A stretch of 5,504 bases of DNA from JAHJTW01 sp964545545. Its GTDB lineage: Bacteria > Krumholzibacteriota > Krumholzibacteriia > LZORAL124-64-63. Positions 1 to 5,504 of this stretch are shown piece after piece (position 1 is the stretch's first letter; each line of letters opens with the position of its first letter). The translations under genes and the position numbers were made by a program. Below the pieces are notes generated by a model. That model had not been told where the DNA came from. It worked only from the letters and a program-made list of their open reading frames with translations, and did no database searches. The DNA lies in NCBI GenBank assembly GCA_964545545.1, contig CAZJGK010000129.1, forward strand, positions 1-5,504, read 5' to 3'.

Positions 1-919
1 CACAATTGGCCCGGATGCTGGTGTTGCAATCCGTGCAGGTGTTGGTGCGGACGAACGCCTGTTTCAATTCTTCCATCGTCCGGTAATCCCCGGAAATCAG
101 ACCACAGGGTGACAGGGTCGCGTCCGGATTCACGATGAAAAAACGCTCTCCAGCCCGACAGTTTGGAATCTCCTCGTTTTCATAAAAAGCAACCATCCGG
201 TCGAACACATATTTGGATGCAAAAACGTTATTGTTGGCCTTCCGGATTTCAAGTAATTGGTCCGCAATTTCCCGCAGTTCGGGCAGGTTTTCTTTCGGAA
301 TCAAATATCCCTTGTCGTGCGTCCTGAGCCAGGTATAGGTGCTGAAGTTGATCTTGATGTTCCAGTCGATGGCGAGTTGAGCCAGCTTGAGCAGATCTCG
401 GTAATTGTCATTTTGCACGACGCAGCTTGCTGTGATGCTGATCTGTTTTTCATCCTTCAATTCTTTGACCAAATCATGGATTTTTTGAAAGAGCCCCGGA
501 ATGCGGCGGAATTCGTCATGCCGCTCGTCGGGATAATCCAGCGACACGGAGAATTCATTGACCCCGGCTTCTTTGAGCGATTCGTACCGTTTTTTAGTCA
601 GCAACGATGCATTGGTCGTGACGACGATGAAGGGCGCTTTGCCATCATCTCTGAGCGCCCGGATGATGTCCTCAAGGTCTCTCCGCAGCAGAGGTTCGCC
701 GCCGGATACCTGAGCGACCACGGGTCTGATTTTCCGGCAGAGCGCGGCGTACTCTGCTGGTTTGGCCCGTTTTTCATCCGGTATCGGACCGCCGAGGTGG
801 CAATGCTTGCAGTGCGCATTGCAGGCATACGTCACCTCGAAAGAGACGCTCAGCGGGCGGTTTGTGAGATAATTGGCGAATCCTCTGGATGCGAGAGAAA
901 GTGTGCGTGTGAGTTCCAT
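1..919 (-). CDS. Radical SAM protein with SPASM-like C-terminal cysteine cluster (3' end cut by window edge)
   Basis: Translating the minus strand from the ATG at 919 gives 306 open residues that run off the left edge. The radical SAM cluster motif CNAHCKHC (CxxxCxxC; Cys33, Cys37, Cys40) should hold a 4Fe-4S cluster that cleaves S-adenosylmethionine. It is followed by the SAM-binding GGE motif (73-75, in VSGGEPLL) and a TTNASLL strand (101-107). C-terminal cysteines at 254, 272, 295, 298 and 306 resemble a SPASM/twitch auxiliary-cluster domain: Cys254-x17-Cys272 fits the first half, with Ala in place of the usual Gly, and a CxxC pair follows. SPASM proteins include peptide maturases (PqqE type), anaerobic sulfatase activators and others, and nothing here identifies the substrate. 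In-frame TGA codons just upstream fix the start region. An AAGGA at 931-935 is a possible ribosome site with an 11-nt spacer. The gene is visibly more AT-rich than leuS. The family call is firm; the function is unknown. Confidence 0.9.
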   Translation of the reverse strand, partial: MELTRTLSLASRGFANYLTNRPLSVSFEVTYACNAHCKHCHLGGPIPDEKRAKPAEYAALCRKIRPVVAQVSGGEPLLRRDLEDIIRALRDDGKAPFIVVTTNASLLTKKRYESLKEAGVNEFSVSLDYPDERHDEFRRIPGLFQKIHDLVKELKDEKQISITASCVVQNDNYRDLLKLAQLAIDWNIKINFSTYTWLRTHDKGYLIPKENLPELREIADQLLEIRKANNNVFASKYVFDRMVAFYENEEIPNCRAGERFFIVNPDATLSPCGLISGDYRTMEELKQAFVRTNTCTDCNTSIRANC

Positions 920-947
920 GTGTGTGATTGTCCTTCATCATGAGTAT

Positions 948-979
948 CAAGTCACAAGTGCCTAAAGTTAAAAGTGCCT
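948..979. repeat. Degenerate 16-bp tandem direct repeat (two copies)
   Basis: Two adjacent 16-bp units lie at 948-963 (CAAGTCACAAGTGCCT) and 964-979 (AAAGTTAAAAGTGCCT). They match at 13 of 16 positions and share the block AAGTGCCT. They sit in the gap between leuS and the radical SAM gene, 29 bp upstream of the latter's start, so they could overlap its promoter or leader. Only two copies are visible. A regulatory binding site, or a remnant of a dispersed intergenic repeat, are both possible. Confidence 0.55.
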
Positions 980-1001
980 GCGGATAGGAATTCCAACCGC
1001 A
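964..1001 (-). terminator. leuS: Weak hairpin plus T-rich stretch downstream of leuS
   Basis: On the minus strand, TGCGG and CCGCA at the ends of 979-1001 form a 5-bp stem. Inside it is a poorly paired region centred on the palindrome GGAATTCC (987-994). The strand then reads GGCACTTTTAACTTT (978 down to 964), giving two short T runs. It lies about 100 nt past the leuS stop. The stem is short and interrupted and the T runs are broken, so intrinsic termination is only possible. No stronger terminator is visible in the 183-bp gap. Confidence 0.22.
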
Positions 1002-1102
1002 TAGTCCACCTTCCCAGGCCCAGATCCCAGCTTTTTCTCCCCCGAATCCTGCCACACTGAACACTCGACGTCGATCGACCGAGCCGGATCGGAAAGCGCC
1101 GC

Positions 1103-3520
1103 CTACTTCACCACCACGCTGACCAGCTTGCCGGGCACGTAGATGGTCTTGACGATCTTCTTGCCCTCGGTCCAACTGCGGACCTTGGTCGATTCCAGCG
1201 CCAGGGCCTTGACCGCTTGGGGATCCTCATCGGCGGCCACCTGCAGTTGATCCCGCACCTTGCCGTTGACCTGCACGACGACCGTGATCAGATCCTCCAC
1301 CAGGTATCGCTCGTCGTACCGAGGCCAGGGTTCGTAGGTCAGGGTCCCTGCATGACCCAGCTTCGCCCACAGCTCCTCGGCCAGGTGCGGCGCGTAGGGA
1401 GCCAGCAGCAACACGAACGGTTCGAGCACGGCGCGGGGCCGGACCTCACGGCCGGTCAGTTCGTTGACGAAGACCATCATCTGGCTGATGGCCGTGTTGA
1501 AACGGAGGTCTTCGGTCATGGTCGTCACGGCGTGGATGGTCTTGTGCAGCAGATGCAGAAGATCTTCGTTCGGCTCGACGTCCCGGACCTGGGCCGACAG
1601 TTCGTCCTCTTCGTCGCAGTACAGGCGCCAGGTGCGTTCCAGAAAACGCCGCACCCCCTCGATGCCCTTGGTGTTCCACGGCTTGTCGCGCTCCAGCGGT
1701 CCCAGGAACATGAGGTACAAACGCAGGGCGTCTGCCCCCTGCTCGGCGATGACGTCGTCCGGGTTGACCACGTTGCCCCGGCTCTTGCTCATCTTCTCGC
1801 CGTTTTCGCCCAGGATCATGCCCTGGTTGCGCAGCTTCTTGAAGGGTTCGCTGGTGGAGACCAGGCCCAGATCGAACAGCACCTTGTGCCAGAAGCGGGC
1901 GTACATGAGATGCAGCACGGCGTGCTCGGTCCCACCCAGGTACAAGTCCACCGGCATCCAGTACTTCTCCTTGCCGGGGTCCCAGGCCCGTTCGCTGTTG
2001 CGCGGATCGATGAACCTCAGATAGTACCAGCAGCTGCCGGCCCACTGGGGCATGGTGTTGCTCTCGCGCCGGGCCTTGCGGCCGGTCACCGGATCGGTCA
2101 CTTCCACCCAATCGGTGACCGTGGCCAGCGGGCCTTCCCCCGTGCCCGCCGCTTCATACTTGTCCACCTCGGGCAGCAACAGCGGCAACTCGTCGTCCTC
2201 CAGCACGCGGATGGTGCCGTCGTCGAGCTTCAGCAGCGGAAACGGCTCGCCCCAGTAGCGCTGGCGGCTGAACAGCCAGTCCCGCAGCTTGAAATTGACC
2301 TTGGCTTCGCCGAGATTCTTTTCCACCAGCCAGGCCGTCATCCGGGCTTTGGCCTCGGTAACGCTCAGGCCGTCCAGGAATCCGCTGTTGATGGCCGGGC
2401 CCTCGCCGGTGTAGGCCTTGCCGTCGAAATCCGCCGGGGGCTGGACCGTGCGCAGGATGGGCAGCTCGAATTTCTCGGCGAATTCCCAGTCGCGCTCGTC
2501 CTGGCCCGGCACGGCCATGATGGCGCCGGTGCCGTAACCCATCATCACGTAGTCGGCGATCCAAATGGGAATGTCCCGGCCCGTGGCGGGATTGACGGCG
2601 AAGCTGCCGGTGAAGACCCCGGTTTTCTCCTTGCTGATCTGCCGGTCCCGGTCGCTCTTGCCGGCGGCTTCCGCCCGGTAGGCTTGCACGGCGGCGCGCT
2701 GCCCGGCGGTGGTCAGATCTCCCACCCAGGAATGTTCAGGACTGAGAACCATGTAGGTCGCGCCGAACATGGTGTCGGGACGGGTCGTGAAGATGCGCAG
2801 CTTGCGCTCGCTGCCCCGGATCAGGAAATCCACCTCGGCACCTTCGCTGCGGCCGATCCAGTTGCGTTGAAGATCCTTGATGTACTCGGGCCAGTCCAGA
2901 TCCTCGAGGTCTTCCAGGAGGCGCTCGGCGTAGGCGGTGATGCGCAGCATCCACTGCTTCATGGGCTTACGGATCACCGGGTGGCCGCCCACCTCGCTCA
3001 AGCCATCCTTGACCTCCTCGTTGGCCAGCACCGTGCCCAGGGCCGGGCACCAGTTCACGGCCATCTCGCCCTCGTAGGCCAGTCCCTTCTTGTATAGCTG
3101 GGTGAAGATCCACTGGGTCCAGCGGTAGTAGTCGGGCTCGCTGGTGGCGACTTCACGGTCCCAGTCGAAACTGAAGCCCAGCACCTTCAGCTGGCGCTTG
3201 AAATTGGCGATGTTCTTCAGCGTGGTCGCACGCGGATGCGTACCGGTCTTGATGGCGTGGTTCTCCGCCGGCAGACCGAAGCTGTCCCAGCCCATGGGGT
3301 GCAGGACGTTGTGGCCGGTCATGCGCTTGTAGCGGGCCATGATGTCGGTGGCGGTGTATCCCTCGGGATGCCCCACATGCAGGCCGTTGCCCGACGGGTA
3401 GGGGAACATGTCCAGCACATAGTACTTGGGCCTGTCGCCGTGGTCGGCCGCGGCAAAAGTCTTGTTTTCTTCCCAGTATTTCTGCCAGCGCGGCTCAAGG
3501 CGTGACGGATCGTAGGCCAT
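1103..3520 (-). CDS. leuS: Leucyl-tRNA synthetase (class Ia)
   Basis: Cytoplasmic enzyme that charges tRNA-Leu with leucine using ATP. The 805-residue protein is full length and close to the shorter Bacillus-type LeuRS. The HIGH signature appears as HVGH (48-51, after PYPSGNGL) and KMSKS is at 576-580. The CP1 editing domain carries TTRPDT (245-250) and GYGTGAIMAVPGQDERD (328-344). Its Asp344 matches the editing Asp345 of E. coli LeuRS, while the His of the HDxRD block is Gln340 here. The N-terminal Zn module keeps only one cysteine (Cys158), with SEVGGHPV replacing the second pair, so it probably binds no zinc, as in Bacillus-type enzymes. The anticodon-binding region spans roughly 620-740, and a small C-terminal domain starts near VVVQVNGKVRDQL (747-759). 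The open frame extends 40 codons further upstream, but MAYDPSRLEP is chosen because GAGGA (3527-3531) lies 6 nt before it and the extension looks non-coding. Probably transcribed from its own promoter. Confidence 0.98.
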   Translation of the reverse strand: MAYDPSRLEPRWQKYWEENKTFAAADHGDRPKYYVLDMFPYPSGNGLHVGHPEGYTATDIMARYKRMTGHNVLHPMGWDSFGLPAENHAIKTGTHPRATTLKNIANFKRQLKVLGFSFDWDREVATSEPDYYRWTQWIFTQLYKKGLAYEGEMAVNWCPALGTVLANEEVKDGLSEVGGHPVIRKPMKQWMLRITAYAERLLEDLEDLDWPEYIKDLQRNWIGRSEGAEVDFLIRGSERKLRIFTTRPDTMFGATYMVLSPEHSWVGDLTTAGQRAAVQAYRAEAAGKSDRDRQISKEKTGVFTGSFAVNPATGRDIPIWIADYVMMGYGTGAIMAVPGQDERDWEFAEKFELPILRTVQPPADFDGKAYTGEGPAINSGFLDGLSVTEAKARMTAWLVEKNLGEAKVNFKLRDWLFSRQRYWGEPFPLLKLDDGTIRVLEDDELPLLLPEVDKYEAAGTGEGPLATVTDWVEVTDPVTGRKARRESNTMPQWAGSCWYYLRFIDPRNSERAWDPGKEKYWMPVDLYLGGTEHAVLHLMYARFWHKVLFDLGLVSTSEPFKKLRNQGMILGENGEKMSKSRGNVVNPDDVIAEQGADALRLYLMFLGPLERDKPWNTKGIEGVRRFLERTWRLYCDEEDELSAQVRDVEPNEDLLHLLHKTIHAVTTMTEDLRFNTAISQMMVFVNELTGREVRPRAVLEPFVLLLAPYAPHLAEELWAKLGHAGTLTYEPWPRYDERYLVEDLITVVVQVNGKVRDQLQVAADEDPQAVKALALESTKVRSWTEGKKIVKTIYVPGKLVSVVVK

Positions 3521-3526
3521 GGTCTG

Positions 3527-3531
3527 TCCTC
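3527..3531 (-). promoter_or_regulatory. leuS: Shine-Dalgarno site deciding the leuS start
   Basis: GAGGA on the minus strand lies 6 nt before the ATG at 3520. It supports this start over the in-frame upstream codon at 3640. The start at 3640 would place the proposed promoter and hairpin inside coding sequence and add 40 residues not seen at the N-terminus of LeuRS proteins. Confidence 0.75.
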
Positions 3532-3563
3532 GTGTGAAATTGCCGGAATCATTCAGAGGCTGG

Positions 3564-3592
3564 AATATGCTTGATTCCGCGAGGTTTGACAA
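3564..3592 (-). promoter_or_regulatory. leuS: Candidate sigma70-type promoter for leuS
   Basis: On the minus strand TTGTCA (3592-3587, 5 of 6 to TTGACA) is followed after exactly 17 bp by CATATT (3569-3564, 4 of 6 to TATAAT). The start of transcription would fall near 3557, giving a leader of about 37 nt before the leuS ATG. This leader is too short for a T-box or similar riboswitch. The call rests on consensus match and position only. Confidence 0.45.
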
Positions 3593-3615
3593 CCGGAATG
3601 GGCGGGCCGGCGGGC

Positions 3616-3638
3616 GCGGGAGCCCACAGGACTCCCGC
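3616..3638 (-). terminator. GC-rich hairpin after the ferritin-like gene, no T tract
   Basis: GCGGGAG (3616-3622) and CTCCCGC (3632-3638) form a perfect 7-bp stem around a 9-nt loop, which can add two more G-C pairs after one mismatch. The hairpin begins 15 nt after the stop codon of the ferritin-like gene and precedes the leuS promoter candidate, the right place for a terminator. No T run follows on the minus strand (the next bases are GC-rich). It may therefore be a weak or factor-dependent terminator, or a 3' stabilising hairpin. Confidence 0.4.
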
Positions 3639-3653
3639 AACCGACTGCGCGAT

Positions 3654-4169
3654 TTACATCGGCGAGAAGCCCTGATCGGCCCAGTAGGCGTCCTGGTACA
3701 TTGTCTCCAGTTCCATCAACTGCTCCAGGTGTCCGTCCTCCCACTCGACCAGCCAGGTGAACAGCTGCTTGAGTTCGGGGTCCTCCGTCTCGGCGGCGTG
3801 CTTCTTGTAGTAGGCGATGGCCTTGTTCTCCAGGTCGCAGCCGATGCCGATGACCGCCATCTCGAACTTGCCGCCCTTGATGGACTTCTTGAAGCTGTCG
3901 GATATCACATCCTGGGAACCGTAATCCACCGCGGCGGGATGAACATCGCTCAGGTCCAGCTTGCCGTCGGCCATCAGGCTCTTGTACTGGGTCATGAGGA
4001 TGCGGACATGGTCGTCCTCATCCTTGGCCAGCATCTCGAACATGGCCTTGGCCGCCGGATCTGTGGCCTCGCCGGCGGCGTGGCTGTAAAGCTGCTGCCC
4101 CTTGACCTCCACCATCACCGCATCCTTGATCACCTTGATCTTGGCGTCCTTCTGGGAATCCTGGTTCAT
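3654..4169 (-). CDS. Rubrerythrin-like ferritin-family diiron protein (no rubredoxin domain)
   Basis: A 171-residue protein with the four-helix ferritin-like fold. Likely diiron ligands occur in two matching halves: Glu21 in helix 1 (VMVEVKGQQLY), Glu51-x2-His54 in helix 2 (KDEDDHVRIL), Glu114 in helix 3 (DLENKAIAYY) and Glu144-x2-His147 in helix 4 (WEDGHLEQL). The Glu21/Glu51/His54 spacing repeats as Glu114/Glu144/His147. The C-terminus WADQGFSPM resembles the aromatic tail of short rubrerythrin-type proteins. There are no CxxC pairs, so the rubredoxin domain of true rubrerythrin is absent and electrons would have to come from elsewhere. Known relatives reduce peroxide or handle iron in anaerobes; the exact substrate is inferred. 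The strong site GGGAGGAA (4174-4181) lies just before the ATG. The gene starts 28 bp after mlaD ends, so co-transcription is likely. Confidence 0.88.
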   Translation of the reverse strand: MNQDSQKDAKIKVIKDAVMVEVKGQQLYSHAAGEATDPAAKAMFEMLAKDEDDHVRILMTQYKSLMADGKLDLSDVHPAAVDYGSQDVISDSFKKSIKGGKFEMAVIGIGCDLENKAIAYYKKHAAETEDPELKQLFTWLVEWEDGHLEQLMELETMYQDAYWADQGFSPM

Positions 4170-4197
4170 TGCGTTCCTCCCGACAGGTTGTGTGTCA

Positions 4198-5103
4198 TCA
4201 GAAATCGATCAGGTTTACCTTGAAATATTTCTTGGGGTTCCGCCGCATTTCATCGAGCAGCCGCTGGAACGCCGTCAGGGTCGAATCGGTGCGCGCATAC
4301 AGAGCATCATCCTTGAGCAGGCCGCCGACCGTACCATCGCCGCTATCGAGTCTGGCGAGAATACCTTTGAGGTGGGTGGCCGATTCGCCAAGCGTCACCA
4401 GCAGGCTGTCGGCTGAGACCATGGCCGCTGAAGTCCTGTTCAGCGTCGAATCGATGGCACCAGAGGCCAGCAAATCCTTCAGGTCCTGCGAAGCATTCAC
4501 CATGTTGTCCAGGATGACCTTCACGTCGTTCTGGTTATTCTGCAACATGGCATCGACCTTGGCCAGGGTATCGTGGGTCTGGGCCAGGGTCTCAACGACC
4601 TTGCCCTGTGTCTTGACCTCATCGACCAGCTCGGTGATCTTGAACGTCAAGACCCGCAATTCACCCAGCGCTTCGCCGGCGGCATCGGTCATGGCCGCAA
4701 TGGTCCCTGCGGTCCGGCCTTTGAAAAGATAGCCGGGAGCCACGATCTTGCCCTTGGTCCCGGGCTCGATTTCCACCACGATTTCACCCACGATGCCTTT
4801 TTCGCCCAGAGTGACGATGGCGTCTTCGCGCAGCTTGACGCTCGCATCGAGCACCAGCTGCGCCTGGACCGCATCGGCCAGCATGGTGAGGGCTCCCACT
4901 TCACCCATGCGAATGCCCCGCACCTGGACCCGGTCCCCGGGTTGCATACCCTCGACCTCGGGAAAGTTCACCAGGTAGACCGCGCTGCCGCGGGAGAGGT
5001 CCATATCCTTGAGCCACATCATGCCCACGATGAGCACCACAATGGCCAGAATGGTCAACAATCCCACCTGCAACTCCGATACTCTGCGCTTGGCTCCACT
5101 CAT
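4198..5103 (-). CDS. mlaD: MCE/MlaD-domain protein, substrate-binding part of an Mla-type lipid ABC transporter
   Basis: Inner-membrane-anchored periplasmic protein that would form the lipid-binding ring of an MlaFED-type transporter for phospholipid traffic across the envelope. An N-terminal transmembrane helix (about 11-31, LQVGLLTILAIVVLIVGMMW) follows a positively charged start. The MCE domain (about 39-117) shows its typical core: VYLVNFPEVEGMQPGDRVQVRG then IRMGEVG. Residues about 140-250 are predicted helical, and the tail has SGDGTVGGLL (254-263) and NPKKYFKVN (289-297). At 301 residues it is much longer than E. coli MlaD (about 180), as in many non-proteobacterial homologues. The ATG at 5103 is chosen because GAGAG (5111-5115) lies 7 nt upstream; an in-frame GTG at 5130 would add nine residues but has no ribosome site. 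It lies 45 bp after mlaF. Orthology to mlaD is by domain and context; another MCE paralogue is possible. Confidence 0.9.
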   Translation of the reverse strand: MSGAKRRVSELQVGLLTILAIVVLIVGMMWLKDMDLSRGSAVYLVNFPEVEGMQPGDRVQVRGIRMGEVGALTMLADAVQAQLVLDASVKLREDAIVTLGEKGIVGEIVVEIEPGTKGKIVAPGYLFKGRTAGTIAAMTDAAGEALGELRVLTFKITELVDEVKTQGKVVETLAQTHDTLAKVDAMLQNNQNDVKVILDNMVNASQDLKDLLASGAIDSTLNRTSAAMVSADSLLVTLGESATHLKGILARLDSGDGTVGGLLKDDALYARTDSTLTAFQRLLDEMRRNPKKYFKVNLIDF

Positions 5104-5148
5104 AGTGCTGCTCTCGTCCCAGGCTGCCACAACGGACGGCCGCCCCGT

Positions 5149-5504
5149 TCAGATAATTTCCGGTTGCCCATCGGCCCTACCTTCGATGAATTGACGCACT
5201 AGTGGATGATCGGTCTGCTTTACCTCGTCCACCGTGCCCACGAAAACGATCTTTCCCTCGCTCAGCATGGCGATGCGATCGGCAATCTTGAAGGCGCTGG
5301 CCATGTCGTGCGTAACCACAATGCTGGTGACCCCCAACCCTTGCTGGAGTTTGATGATCAGGTTGTTGATGTTGTCCCCGGTAATGGGATCCAGGCCCGT
5401 CGTGGGCTCGTCGTACAGAATGTACTGCGGCTTCATGACAATGGCCCGCGCCAACCCGGCCCGTTTTTTCATGCCTCCGCTCAGCTCGCTGGGAAGCTGG
5501 TCGT
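5149..5504 (-). CDS. mlaF: MlaF-type ABC transporter ATPase, C-terminal part (5' end beyond window)
   Basis: The frame is open to the right edge, leaving 117 C-terminal residues. Numbering from the first full codon, the ABC signature ELSGGMKKR is at 6-14, Walker B with the catalytic Glu is ILYDE (28-32), the D-loop GLDP is at 36-39, and the switch histidine is His65 in VVTHD. The Walker A part is outside the window. The ending LVRQFIEGRADGQPE closely resembles the C-terminus of E. coli MlaF (VRQFLDGIADG), which separates it from generic ABC ATPases. It powers lipid transport together with the permease MlaE and the MCE protein encoded next to it. The gene stops 45 bp before the mlaD start, consistent with one operon. 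Truncation here is due only to the window edge. Confidence 0.93.
   Translation of the reverse strand, partial: DQLPSELSGGMKKRAGLARAIVMKPQYILYDEPTTGLDPITGDNINNLIIKLQQGLGVTSIVVTHDMASAFKIADRIAMLSEGKIVFVGTVDEVKQTDHPLVRQFIEGRADGQPEII

Noticed and set aside
257..943. Plus-strand open frame of 228 codons opposite the radical SAM gene.
   Set aside because: The minus strand carries the CxxxCxxC and GGE motifs in a continuous frame. The plus-strand product shows no family features.
1065..1078. Short palindromes TCGACGTCGA and TCGATCGA just past the leuS stop, considered as a terminator or operator.
   Set aside because: They are perfect palindromes with no loop and no T tract, and such short CpG-rich palindromes are common in GC-rich DNA.
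774..1175. Minus-strand open frame of 133 codons spanning the leuS end, the gap and the radical SAM start, considered as a peptide precursor because of its His/Thr-rich segment.
   Set aside because: It overlaps both real genes in a different frame. The His/Thr-rich part comes from an ACAC-rich stretch around the radical SAM start, and it has no leader/core structure.
1217..3097. Very long open frame of 626 codons on the plus strand, antisense to leuS.
   Set aside because: It lies wholly inside leuS, which has unmistakable motifs. Long antisense frames are expected opposite GC-rich genes, and its translation has no recognisable domain.
3519..4223. Plus-strand open frame of 234 codons opposite the ferritin-like gene.
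   Set aside because: It is a shadow of a gene with clear diiron ligands and a strong ribosome site on the other strand, and it also crosses two intergenic gaps.
5131..5149. Imperfect dyad (AACGG ... CCGTT around CGGCCG) between mlaF and mlaD.
   Set aside because: It needs two mismatches or bulges, has no adequate loop and no T tract, and sits in a short intra-operon gap.
1..5504. CRISPR arrays, tRNA or rRNA genes, insertion sequence ends, and phage or defence genes.
   Set aside because: No regularly spaced repeats, cloverleaf-like sequence, inverted terminal repeats or transposase-like frames were found on either strand.

Overview
All five genes in this window lie on the minus strand. In transcription order they run from the right edge to the left: the C-terminal part of an MlaF-type ABC ATPase (cut by the right edge), an MlaD/MCE-domain lipid-transport protein, a rubrerythrin-like ferritin-fold protein without a rubredoxin domain, a complete leucyl-tRNA synthetase (leuS), and a radical SAM protein with a SPASM-like C-terminal cysteine cluster (cut by the left edge).

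Organism: the MCE/ABC pair implies a diderm (outer-membrane) bacterium, because this system moves phospholipid between the inner and outer membranes. The right four genes are GC-rich; a 60-base sample of leuS at 2041-2100 has 43 G/C. The MlaD protein is longer than the E. coli one and has a helical C-terminal extension ending in an Asn-Pro-Lys-Lys-Tyr block. The ferritin-like protein suggests an anaerobic or microaerobic lifestyle. Together these fit a GC-rich diderm from the deltaproteobacterial or FCB-like phyla. The window holds no rRNA or other firm marker, so this placement is a guess.

Layout: 5504-4198 is an Mla transport operon fragment (mlaF, then mlaD). The permease mlaE would be expected upstream, outside the window. 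The ferritin-like gene follows mlaD after only 28 bp and is probably co-transcribed with it. A GC-rich hairpin lies 15 bp after its stop codon, followed by a plausible sigma70-type promoter and a good Shine-Dalgarno for leuS, so leuS probably starts its own transcript. After leuS comes a 183-bp gap (920-1102) holding a weak hairpin and a degenerate 16-bp tandem repeat. The radical SAM gene is beyond it. That gene is clearly more AT-rich than its neighbours (24 G/C of 60 at 181-240) and may have a different origin.

Functionally this is mostly housekeeping: envelope lipid transport, peroxide or iron handling, and translation. The least ordinary element is the truncated radical SAM/SPASM gene with its repeat-bearing upstream gap. 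I see no convincing evidence of a new multi-gene system inside this window.
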